A stretch of 64,000 bases of DNA from contig NZ_JAIWNB010000009.1 in assembly GCF_020215705.1 (NCBI RefSeq), forward strand, positions 186,001 to 250,000. Direction: 5' to 3'. The position numbers were made by a program, and so were the translations under genes. The notes under the pieces were generated by a model that worked only from the letters and a program-made list of their open reading frames with translations, did no database searches and was not told the origin of the DNA. Origin of the DNA: Nonomuraea aurantiaca (lineage in GTDB: Bacteria; Actinomycetota; Actinomycetes; Streptosporangiales; Streptosporangiaceae). Position 1 is the stretch's first letter. Every line of letters starts with the position of its first letter. Shown here piece by piece: positions 24,788-31,958 of the stretch.

Positions 24788-26170
24788 TCAGCTACAGCTG
24801 TATCCCGACGCCGTCTGCGTGTTCCCGTCGGGCCGGCTCGCCTGGAAGCCGAAGGTGGTGCTCCCGCCGGGCGCCAGGGCGCCGTTGTGTGACAGGTTCC
24901 TGGCCGTCACGGTCTGCCCGCTGACCGTGAGGGTCGCGTTCCAGGAACCCGTGACGGTGTGACCGGCGGGCAGCGTGAAGGTGACCGTCCAGCCGTTCCT
25001 GGCGGCGGTGCCGGTGTTGGTCACGGTCACGGGCTGCACGACGTAGCCGTTGCTCCAGGCGTTCTGCACGGTCGCGACGGCCGAGCAGCCACCGCCCCCG
25101 CCGCCCGAGGTGGTCACGCTGACCGTGTTCGACACCTGTGACTGGTTGTTCGCGCCGTCCCGTGCCCGGACCTGGTAGCGGTAGGTCGTGGCGGCGTTCA
25201 GGCCGCTGTCGGCGTACGAGGTGGTGGTGCTCGTGCCGACCTGGGTGAAGGCGCCGCTGCCCGTCGCCCGCAGGATGTCGTATCCGGCCAGCCCGCTGCC
25301 GCCGGAGTCGGTGGAGGCGGTCCACGACAGGGTCGTACCGCTCGACGTGGTGCCCGACGCCGTCAGGCCGGACGGCGTGGTCGGCGGCGTCGTGTCGGTG
25401 CCGCCTCCCGATGTGGTGTACGAGAACGCGTTGACGGCCAGCCCCGTCCCGCCGACCCAGGGCTCGAACCCGGCCTGCACGCTGGTGAGGTACCACGACC
25501 GCTGGGCGTACCCGCGGCTGATCGCGTCGGAGAGGAAGGAGTCGATGGTGAAGTCCAGCGAGGAGGTGGCCGAGGTGCGGACGTAGGAGATCACGTTCCA
25601 GCCGGTGTTGCCGAACCAGACCTGCCAGGTGCCGCCCGCCAGGCTCACCGTGCCGACGGGCGAGCCGACCGGCTGGATGGAGCCCTGCTTGTTGAGCCAG
25701 ACCATGATCTCGGCCCCGGTGTTCTGCCCGTCGGTGCGCGGGGTCGGGTCGAACCAGATGTCATAGGCCGCGTCCCAGACGCCCGCGCTCGGGTAGCTCA
25801 TCCTGACGCTGGTGCGCAGGTTGCGGAAGCCGCTCGCGTCGGCCCGCATGGGCAGGCCGCTGCCGGTCGTACAGAGGGTGTAGTGGCAGCCCGCGAAGAT
25901 CGACGGGTAGGAGGCGGGTGCGCCGTTGGTCGGCTTGTTGTGCGCCGCCTGGGTGATCGTGAAGCCGGCGGCGGCCTGGTCGACGTCGATGCACTGCGCC
26001 GTGTCGGCTCCCCAGATGTTGTTCTGGACGATGTACTTGTTGCCCTGGATGCTGGTGGAATCTATCTTCCCGCAGATCACCGGGGCGGCCTGGGCCGGAA
26101 CGGCGAACAGTCCCGCGGCGAGGATCGAGCCGATCGCCGCGATGATCAGGTTGATGTGCACGCGCCTCAT
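24788..26170 (-). CDS. Secreted GH12 endoglucanase with FN3 and CBM2
   Basis: A 460-residue exported cellulase. Signal peptide MRRVHINLIIAAIGSILAAG to QAA (about 28 residues). GH12 catalytic domain about 30-250: CGKIDSTSIQGNKYIVQNN, QCI, the nucleophile region AEIMVWLN and late acid region in YLTSVQAGFEPW, the hallmarks of Streptomyces CelB-type enzymes. An FN3 domain (TPPTTPSGLTASGTTSS...) follows, then Gly linker and a C-terminal CBM2 (CSAVATVQNAWSNGYVVQP to SGYSCS). It cuts internal beta-1,4-glucan bonds. A CebR operator lies 35 nt upstream. Confidence 0.95.
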   Translation of the reverse strand: MRRVHINLIIAAIGSILAAGLFAVPAQAAPVICGKIDSTSIQGNKYIVQNNIWGADTAQCIDVDQAAAGFTITQAAHNKPTNGAPASYPSIFAGCHYTLCTTGSGLPMRADASGFRNLRTSVRMSYPSAGVWDAAYDIWFDPTPRTDGQNTGAEIMVWLNKQGSIQPVGSPVGTVSLAGGTWQVWFGNTGWNVISYVRTSATSSLDFTIDSFLSDAISRGYAQRSWYLTSVQAGFEPWVGGTGLAVNAFSYTTSGGGTDTTPPTTPSGLTASGTTSSGTTLSWTASTDSGGSGLAGYDILRATGSGAFTQVGTSTTTSYADSGLNAATTYRYQVRARDGANNQSQVSNTVSVTTSGGGGGGCSAVATVQNAWSNGYVVQPVTVTNTGTAARNGWTVTFTLPAGHTVTGSWNATLTVSGQTVTARNLSHNGALAPGGSTTFGFQASRPDGNTQTASGYSCS

Positions 26171-26204
26171 GGCATGTTGCTCCCGCTTCTCTGACAAGGA
26201 GGAT

Positions 26205-26218
26205 TGGGAGCGCTCCCA
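26205..26218. promoter_or_regulatory. CebR-type operator between GH12 and LPMO genes
   Basis: Perfect TGGGAGCGCTCCCA, 35 nt upstream of the GH12 start and 212 nt upstream of the divergent LPMO start. It is the only copy in this gap and may serve both directions. Confidence 0.9.
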
Positions 26219-26429
26219 CACAGCAGCATCATGGCCGACGCGGTCCCTCGGCAAGCGCCCGCCCGTGCCACCGCCCGCAGTGAGGCGAGCGACCAGGCAA
26301 ACCCTGACCGGGACGGGGTGAAAGTTTCACGCCGCGTTGTCGGCCGGGCCGGCGCGTGGTTCAATCCGTCTAGCTGCCGGGCGGGCAGGTCGTGGGCGGG
26401 ATCTCTGTCGCACGAACAAGGGAATCCCC

Positions 26430-27488
26430 ATGAGATTCATCCGGTCGGCGGCCTTCGCCGCCGCTCTGGTGGCGACACTGCTCGCCTCCGCCCTGGTGGC
26501 TCCCCAGGCGCAGGCGCATGGCGTCACGATGTTCCCCGGTGCCCGTACCTACCTGTGCTGGAAGGACGGCCTGCGGGACAACGGGCAGATCATCCCCTAT
26601 AACCCGGCCTGCGCGGCGGCCGTCGCGCAGAGCGGCGCCACGCCGCTGTACAACTGGTTCGCCGTGCTGCGCTCCGACGCCGGCGGCCGTACCAGCGGCT
26701 TCATCCCCGATGGGCAGCTCTGCAGCGGCGGCACCGGCGGCCCGTACGACTTCACCGCCTACAACGCCGTCCGCTCCGACTGGCCGCTCACCCACCTGAC
26801 CTCGGGCGCGAGCATCCAGATGTGGCACAGCAACTGGGCCCAGCACCCCGGCACGTTCGTCTACTACATCACCAAGAACGGCTGGAACCCGAACGCCCCG
26901 CTCAAGTGGTCCGACCTCGAGTCGTTCGGCAGCGTCACCAACCCGCCGGCCACCGGTGGCCCCGGCGCGCTCAACTACTACTACTGGAACGTCCAGCTCC
27001 CGTCCGGCAAGAGCGGCCGGCACATGATCTACGTCGACTGGGTCCGCTCCGACAGCGCCGAGAACTTCTTCAGCTGCTCCGACGTCGTCTTCGACGGCGG
27101 CCACGGCGAGGTCACCGGCGTCGGACCCGGCGGCAGCACGCCCGACCCCACCGTCACCCCGACTCCCGCACCGCCCGGCGCCTGCTCCGCCACCTGGCAC
27201 GCGACCGAGAACCCCGGCTGGCCGGGACACTTCCAGGCCGACGTGACGGTCAAGAACAACGGCACCACCTCGCTCAACGGCTGGACGGTCAAGTGGACCT
27301 TCAGCGGCGGGCAGGGCCTGGACGGATCGCCATGGAACGGCGTGCTGAGCGCGCAGCCGCCCAACGTCACGGTCAAGAACGCCACCTACAACGGGCAGCT
27401 CGCGCCGAACGCGTCCACCTCGTTCGGGTTCAACGCCACGGGCACCGCCCCCACCCCCGCACCCACGCTGACCTGCACCAGCCCGTAG
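26430..27488 (+). CDS. Secreted AA10 lytic polysaccharide monooxygenase with CBM2
   Basis: A 352-residue copper LPMO. The signal peptide ends QAQA, leaving His as mature residue 1 (HGVTMFPGARTYLCW), the first ligand of the histidine brace. The second His is in HSNWAQHPGTF, and the axial Phe region is SAENFFSCSDVVF. A Pro/Thr linker (TPDPTVTPTPAPP) and C-terminal CBM2 (CSATWHATENPGWPGHFQ...) follow. The sequence type with NYYYWNVQLP and CBM2 is that of cellulose-active AA10 enzymes, which oxidise crystalline cellulose and boost GH48/GH6. Divergent from GH12; probably CebR-controlled through the shared operator. Confidence 0.95.
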   Translation: MRFIRSAAFAAALVATLLASALVAPQAQAHGVTMFPGARTYLCWKDGLRDNGQIIPYNPACAAAVAQSGATPLYNWFAVLRSDAGGRTSGFIPDGQLCSGGTGGPYDFTAYNAVRSDWPLTHLTSGASIQMWHSNWAQHPGTFVYYITKNGWNPNAPLKWSDLESFGSVTNPPATGGPGALNYYYWNVQLPSGKSGRHMIYVDWVRSDSAENFFSCSDVVFDGGHGEVTGVGPGGSTPDPTVTPTPAPPGACSATWHATENPGWPGHFQADVTVKNNGTTSLNGWTVKWTFSGGQGLDGSPWNGVLSAQPPNVTVKNATYNGQLAPNASTSFGFNATGTAPTPAPTLTCTSP

Positions 27489-27491
27489 GTC

Positions 27492-28034
27492 ATGCGCATT
27501 CTGGGAGAGATGAGGACCAGAAGGGCCGCGGCGATCGCCGTCGTGGCCCTGATCCCCGTCGCCGGTGCGGCGCTGTTCGTGGGCCTGCACCAGGCGGGGC
27601 GATCGGACCTGCGCGACCAGCTCGCCGCCCAAGTCACGGACATCCTTGAGAGATCCACGCCGGCCGAGCACCACGACCACGGTCACGACTTCGGCGAGCA
27701 GGCCGGCCGCGTCGTGTGCGCGGTCGACCCGTTCGGCTACGACCCGCCGACCGCGACCACGATGGCCCAGGTGAAGTGGGTCTACGCCCGCCACATGTGC
27801 GCCATCACCGGTCCGGGCGCCGGGTGGGCCGTCTCGGTGCGCGCCTCGGGCCCGCTCGCCGTCCGGCTCGGCGATCCACCTCTGATACGGGTGCCCGCGC
27901 CGGGCGCCGGTTATCCCGAGCGGGTCCGGCAGGTGATACCCCAGCGGTATCAGGAGGAGGCGTTCGGCGAGTTCGCCGACCAGGACGCGATCGAGGCGGC
28001 CCGCCAGAGGTTCGCCCTGGTGACGGCCCGGTGA
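27492..28034 (+). CDS. Membrane-anchored hypothetical protein
   Basis: A 180-residue protein with one N-terminal hydrophobic segment (AAAIAVVALIPVAGAALFVG, residues 12-31), followed by an extracellular part containing a His-rich stretch EHHDHGHDF and two Cys (VVCAVDPFG and HMCAITG) that could pair. It starts 3 bp after the LPMO stop and is probably cotranscribed. The His-rich motif next to a copper enzyme could hint at metal binding; this is speculative. A second ATG at 27510 is also possible. No family recognised. Confidence 0.65.
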   Translation: MRILGEMRTRRAAAIAVVALIPVAGAALFVGLHQAGRSDLRDQLAAQVTDILERSTPAEHHDHGHDFGEQAGRVVCAVDPFGYDPPTATTMAQVKWVYARHMCAITGPGAGWAVSVRASGPLAVRLGDPPLIRVPAPGAGYPERVRQVIPQRYQEEAFGEFADQDAIEAARQRFALVTAR

Positions 28035-28220
28035 CCTGGTGGCGTTCGACCCGCCGCCCGGCATGCGGACGCGGCCGGCAGGAGGGGGAGGTCTCGCGGC
28101 CGGCCGCGTCCACGCCATCCGGGCGGGATGGTGACATGGAACGGTTGCACCAGTGACGGTTGTCGGCACCACCTCCTCATAGACCGGCCGGATCGACCGA
28201 TCCGGCTGCTTCGTGGCGTT

Positions 28221-28258
28221 GACCGGCCGGTGTGGCGTAGTCGCCGCACCGGCCGGTC
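28221..28258. terminator. Bidirectional stem-loop between convergent genes
   Basis: Long inverted repeat GACCGGCCGGTGTGGCG / CGCCGCACCGGCCGGTC (one mismatch, short loop) immediately before the stop of the minus-strand CBM2 remnant. Likely terminator for that gene and for the plus-strand genes to its left. Confidence 0.65.
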
Positions 28259-28265
28259 CGGGGGT

Positions 28266-28681
28266 TCAGTTCGCGCAGGTGTAGCCGGACGGCACGGTGG
28301 TCTGGCCGTTCGGCCGGCCGGCCTGGAAACCGAAGGCCGTGCTCGCGTCCGGCCCGAGCGCGCCGTTGTAGCTCAGGTTCCTGGCCGTCACGGTCTGCCC
28401 GCTCACCGTCACCGCGGCGTTCCAGGAGCCGGTCAGCACGTGCCCGGCGGGCAGCGTGAACGTCACCGTCCAGCTGGTCCTGGCCGCGCCGCTGGTGTTG
28501 GTCAAGGTCACGGGCTGCACCACGTACCCGCTGCTCCTCTTGACCGCGTTGGCGGTGGCGGTGGTCCAGTCAGGGGTGACTTCGTACCGCTTACATGAAT
28601 GCCGGTGGCGGCGTGCGCAGGCACGGAGAGGAAGAGCAGCGGGAGCAACAACGTGGCGAGCGCCGCGAGCCGGGTTCTCAT
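28266..28681 (-). pseudogene. Frameshifted secreted CBM2 protein (catalytic domain absent)
   Basis: An ATG at 28681 opens a good signal peptide (MRTRLAALATLLLPLLFLSV to AHAAT), but after about 28 residues the frame changes: the CBM2 continues in another frame as CKRYEVTPDW, then GYVVQPVTLTNTSG and SGYTCAN, ending at 28266. The CBM2 is very similar to the C-terminal CBM2 of the nearby GH12. There is no room for a catalytic domain between signal and CBM2. It is either a relic of a cellulase that lost its catalytic domain plus a frameshift, or a small secreted binding protein interrupted by one indel. Confidence 0.65.
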
Positions 28682-28756
28682 GGGCGGCCTTTCGATGGTG
28701 ACCCGCCCCGCCGACGTGGCAGGACGCGGCGGGGCGGGGCGATCATGAGGGACGGA

Positions 28757-31684
28757 TCACGGGAAGAGCCGTCCGTACTCGGCCAGGGCGACGGCTACGT
28801 CCACCTGCGCCCAGAACCGGTGATAGTTGAAGACCGGCGCCGGGCCCGTGCCCTTGATGAAGGCGTCGACCTTCGCGTAGTCGGGGTCGTTCTTGTAGAA
28901 GGACCTGATCGACAGGAACGTCGAGCTGGAGTTGATCGGGTCGCCGTTCGGCATGGTGCCGCTCCAGCCCGGCGGGACGTAGACCGGGTCGGCGAGGCGC
29001 TTGTAGTCCGTCTTGGTCTCCGGCACCGACACACCCTTGGCGTCGCGGTACTTCCAGATGCCGTCGAGCAGCGCCTTGGCCGTGGTCCTGGCGGCCGTGT
29101 GGTTGGCCTTGGCGGCGTAGTACATCAGGGTCTTGGCGTAGGCGCCGGCGACGCCGACGTCCTGCGTGTAGTCCACGATCGACACGTGCAGGCCCGGGTT
29201 GGCGGCGGGCATGCCGCTCGCGGAGCTGAAGTCGCTCGCGGGCTGACCGGTCCAGTGCAGCGTGGACGGGATCTGGTAGCTGCCGTCCGCGTTGACCGTG
29301 GTGTTGGCCAGCGCCCAGGTGACCCACTTGTCGAGCAGCGTCTTGGCGCTGGCGTTGCCGGTGGCGTAGTAGTACTCGGCCACCCGCTCCATCGTCCACG
29401 CCTGGAAGCCGAACCACTGGTTGGACGGCGGGTCGTGGTAGACGGGCTGCCAGTCATAGGTCATGCCGAAGAACTTGGGCAGACCGGCCGGCGGGGTCCC
29501 GTAGTGGCCTTCCCAGCTGTTGGTCGCGCCACCGGCGATGGCGCCTTCGGCCGACTGCAGCCAGGTGTAGAACTGCAACTGCCGGGTCAGGCTGGTGCTC
29601 CAGTCGGTGACGCCGGTCGAGCTCTTGGGCTTGAGCTCGGCGACGTTCGACAGGGCCCATGCGGCCAGCGGGTTCTGGTAGCCGGAGTGGTTGTGGCTGG
29701 AGCCGATCCGCCAGGCCCACCCTGCGTTAGTGTCGGTCGCGCCGCCCCAGGCGTAATACCAGGACAGCAGGTAGTTGGAGGCGTCCTTGCCGGTGCCGGC
29801 CGCGCAGGAGGGGCTGGTGCAGCCGGGCTTCTTGAAGTACTTGTCGTACATCGCGTAACGCAGGTAGTCGCCCATCTTCGCGGCCTTGCCGACCGACGCC
29901 GAGATCTGCGACTCCTTGCCCTGCGCCTTGGCCCAGGTCTGCGCCCAGTACGCCGCCTGCACGGCCCGCGCGTCGGCGTCGGGGGCGTTGGTGTACTTCC
30001 ACTGCTTGGCGTACGAGTTGTCCTTGACGAACAGGTCGAGGTAGCCGTTGGGCCCGCCGAACTTGAACTGGTCGCAGGACGGCTGCGGGATCGTCTCGAA
30101 GACCGACTCCTCGGGGCCGCGCTGGTAGGTGTTGATGTAGGCGGGCTTGGTGGTGCCGTCGCCGCAGCGGCCGAAGCCGTAGGTGTTGTCGACGTCCAGC
30201 AGCCAGTGCATGCCGTAGATGTCGCCGGTGCCGTAGGCGCTCTTCAGCTCGTTGGCGATCGGGTCGGTGCCCACGCTCACGCTGGTGTCCAGCGGTGACG
30301 GGTAGTTGTTGATCGAGGTGGACTCGGGGGCGTACGTGGCCGGCTTCGACGGGGAGTAGAAGGAGTTGGTCGGCTGGTCGGCCGTGGCCGGGATGATGTA
30401 CTTCTCCATCGTCGCCCAGGCGGTGTTGAACTTGGCCCAGTCGCCGGTGATCTGCCCGTAGACCGCCTCCAGCCACAGGTAGTAGCTGAACGCCTCCGAC
30501 GTGGTCTCGTGCCCCTGGTCGGGCGCCTCGACCATGAAGGTCTCCAGCGAGTGGTACGGCACGCCCTCGGGCGAGAAGTAGCCGTTGGCCGGGTCGTGCA
30601 GCTCGTTGTAGAGCTCGGTGAACCGCCTGACGTACTCGTTGTCGCCACCCGGCAGGTCGTCGTCGGCCTCGGTGGCGGTGACCGTGATCGGGCTGTAGCC
30701 AGTGGCGCTCACGGTGAAGGTGGCCGAGCCGGCGGTCGTGTCGGCGTCGTCGGCGGCGGCCAGGGTGACGTTCTGCGCGGTGTTCCAGTTGGCGGTGGTG
30801 AAGGTCAGGCTGCCGCCCGAACTGACCGTGAGGTCGGTGTCACCGCTGGTCCGCACGGTGGCGACGGTCACGTTGCCGGTGGGCGCCCGCGACAGCCGGA
30901 CACCGAACGTCGCGGTGCCCTTCTCCGGCACGGCCAGGCTCGTCGGGCTCACCACGAGCGCCGGCGTGTTGTCGGCCGTCACGGTGATCCCGACGGGCGA
31001 GGAGGTGGTGGTGGCGCCGAGGTTGTCCGTGGCTCTGGCGGTGATCGAGTAGCTGCCGGCGGGCACGTTCGGCCAGCTGTAGGCGTACGGGGCGACGGTG
31101 TCGCTGTTCAGCAGCGTGGTGCCCTGGTAGAAGTCGACCTTGGCGATCGTGCCGTCGGAGTCCGCCGCGGTCGCGGCGATCGGCACCGTGGCGGGCGCCG
31201 CGAACGTCTGCCCGGCGCTCGGCGAGGTCAGCGCCACGGTCGGCGGCTGATTGACGCCGGCGCCCCCGCAGGTGACGCCGTTGACGGTGAAGGCGGTGGG
31301 CTTCGGATTGCTGCCGGTGAAGGTGCCGTTGAAGCCGATGGTGGTGGAGGCGCCGGTGGCCAGGTTGCCGTTCCAGTCGAGGCTCTTGGCGGTGACGGCC
31401 TGGTTGTTCTGCGCCCAGGTGGCGCTCCAGCCCTGGCTGAGCTTCTGCGTGGTCGTGGGGAAGCTGAAGCCGAGCGTCCAGCCGTTGATCGGGTCGCCGG
31501 TGTTCTTGATGGTGACGCTGGCGGTGAAGCCGGGGCTCCAGTCATTGGTGGTGTACGTCACCTCGCAGGCGACGGCCGCGCTGGCGGGCGTGGCCGTCAG
31601 CGCGGTGGTCGCCCCGGCTATGAGGACAAGCGCAAAAGCCGGTGCGAGCCGCCTTCTCAGGCGCGCGAGCATTGTGTACGACAC
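28757..31684 (-). CDS. Secreted GH48 processive cellobiohydrolase (CBM2-Ig-Calx-beta-GH48)
   Basis: A 975-residue exported cellulase. Order: signal peptide (about 38 residues, ending ASA), N-terminal CBM2 (CEVTYTTNDWSPGFTASVTI...), a bacterial Ig-like domain (PPTVALTSPSAGQTF...), a Calx-beta-like domain (VPEKGTATFGVRLSRAPTGN...) and the GH48 module from about residue 335 (EYVRRFTELYNELHDP). The catalytic acid region EAPDQGHETTSEA is intact, as are GMHWLLDVDN and NHSGYQNP. GH48 acts from reducing ends and is the core exocellulase of actinobacterial systems. GTG at 31684 with GGAG 5 nt upstream is preferred over the internal ATG. A CebR operator lies 23 nt upstream. Confidence 0.96.
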   Translation of the reverse strand: MSYTMLARLRRRLAPAFALVLIAGATTALTATPASAAVACEVTYTTNDWSPGFTASVTIKNTGDPINGWTLGFSFPTTTQKLSQGWSATWAQNNQAVTAKSLDWNGNLATGASTTIGFNGTFTGSNPKPTAFTVNGVTCGGAGVNQPPTVALTSPSAGQTFAAPATVPIAATAADSDGTIAKVDFYQGTTLLNSDTVAPYAYSWPNVPAGSYSITARATDNLGATTTSSPVGITVTADNTPALVVSPTSLAVPEKGTATFGVRLSRAPTGNVTVATVRTSGDTDLTVSSGGSLTFTTANWNTAQNVTLAAADDADTTAGSATFTVSATGYSPITVTATEADDDLPGGDNEYVRRFTELYNELHDPANGYFSPEGVPYHSLETFMVEAPDQGHETTSEAFSYYLWLEAVYGQITGDWAKFNTAWATMEKYIIPATADQPTNSFYSPSKPATYAPESTSINNYPSPLDTSVSVGTDPIANELKSAYGTGDIYGMHWLLDVDNTYGFGRCGDGTTKPAYINTYQRGPEESVFETIPQPSCDQFKFGGPNGYLDLFVKDNSYAKQWKYTNAPDADARAVQAAYWAQTWAKAQGKESQISASVGKAAKMGDYLRYAMYDKYFKKPGCTSPSCAAGTGKDASNYLLSWYYAWGGATDTNAGWAWRIGSSHNHSGYQNPLAAWALSNVAELKPKSSTGVTDWSTSLTRQLQFYTWLQSAEGAIAGGATNSWEGHYGTPPAGLPKFFGMTYDWQPVYHDPPSNQWFGFQAWTMERVAEYYYATGNASAKTLLDKWVTWALANTTVNADGSYQIPSTLHWTGQPASDFSSASGMPAANPGLHVSIVDYTQDVGVAGAYAKTLMYYAAKANHTAARTTAKALLDGIWKYRDAKGVSVPETKTDYKRLADPVYVPPGWSGTMPNGDPINSSSTFLSIRSFYKNDPDYAKVDAFIKGTGPAPVFNYHRFWAQVDVAVALAEYGRLFP

Positions 31685-31707
31685 GAGGTCTCCATGGGAG
31701 TAGTGGG

Positions 31708-31721
31708 TGGGAGCGCTCCCA
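31708..31721. promoter_or_regulatory. CebR-type operator at GH48 promoter
   Basis: Perfect TGGGAGCGCTCCCA, 23 nt upstream of the GH48 start, overlapping the expected leader/promoter region. Confidence 0.9.
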
Positions 31722-31910
31722 AAATGGATTGTGGGTGGCCGTATGGAGATGTCAACGGAATGCCGTCCCGATGTCCCGCATATTTCCTCCCACCTGGCTG
31801 CGTGGCATGAAAGTTTCATGGCCGTTCCACGACATACAGCGAGCATGCCGGGTCGGCGGCCCAGCCGCTCTTCACCGCACCCTGTACACACCCGTGAGCA
31901 CGGCTCAGTA

Positions 31911-31924
31911 TGGGAGCGCTCCCA
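31911..31924. promoter_or_regulatory. CebR-type operator at GH6 promoter
   Basis: Perfect TGGGAGCGCTCCCA, 34 nt upstream of the GH6 start. With the copy at 31708 it makes the 274-bp GH48/GH6 divergent promoter doubly controlled. Confidence 0.9.
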
Positions 31925-31958
31925 CAACGTCAGCTCTAGCTCCTGGAGATGATTGCTC

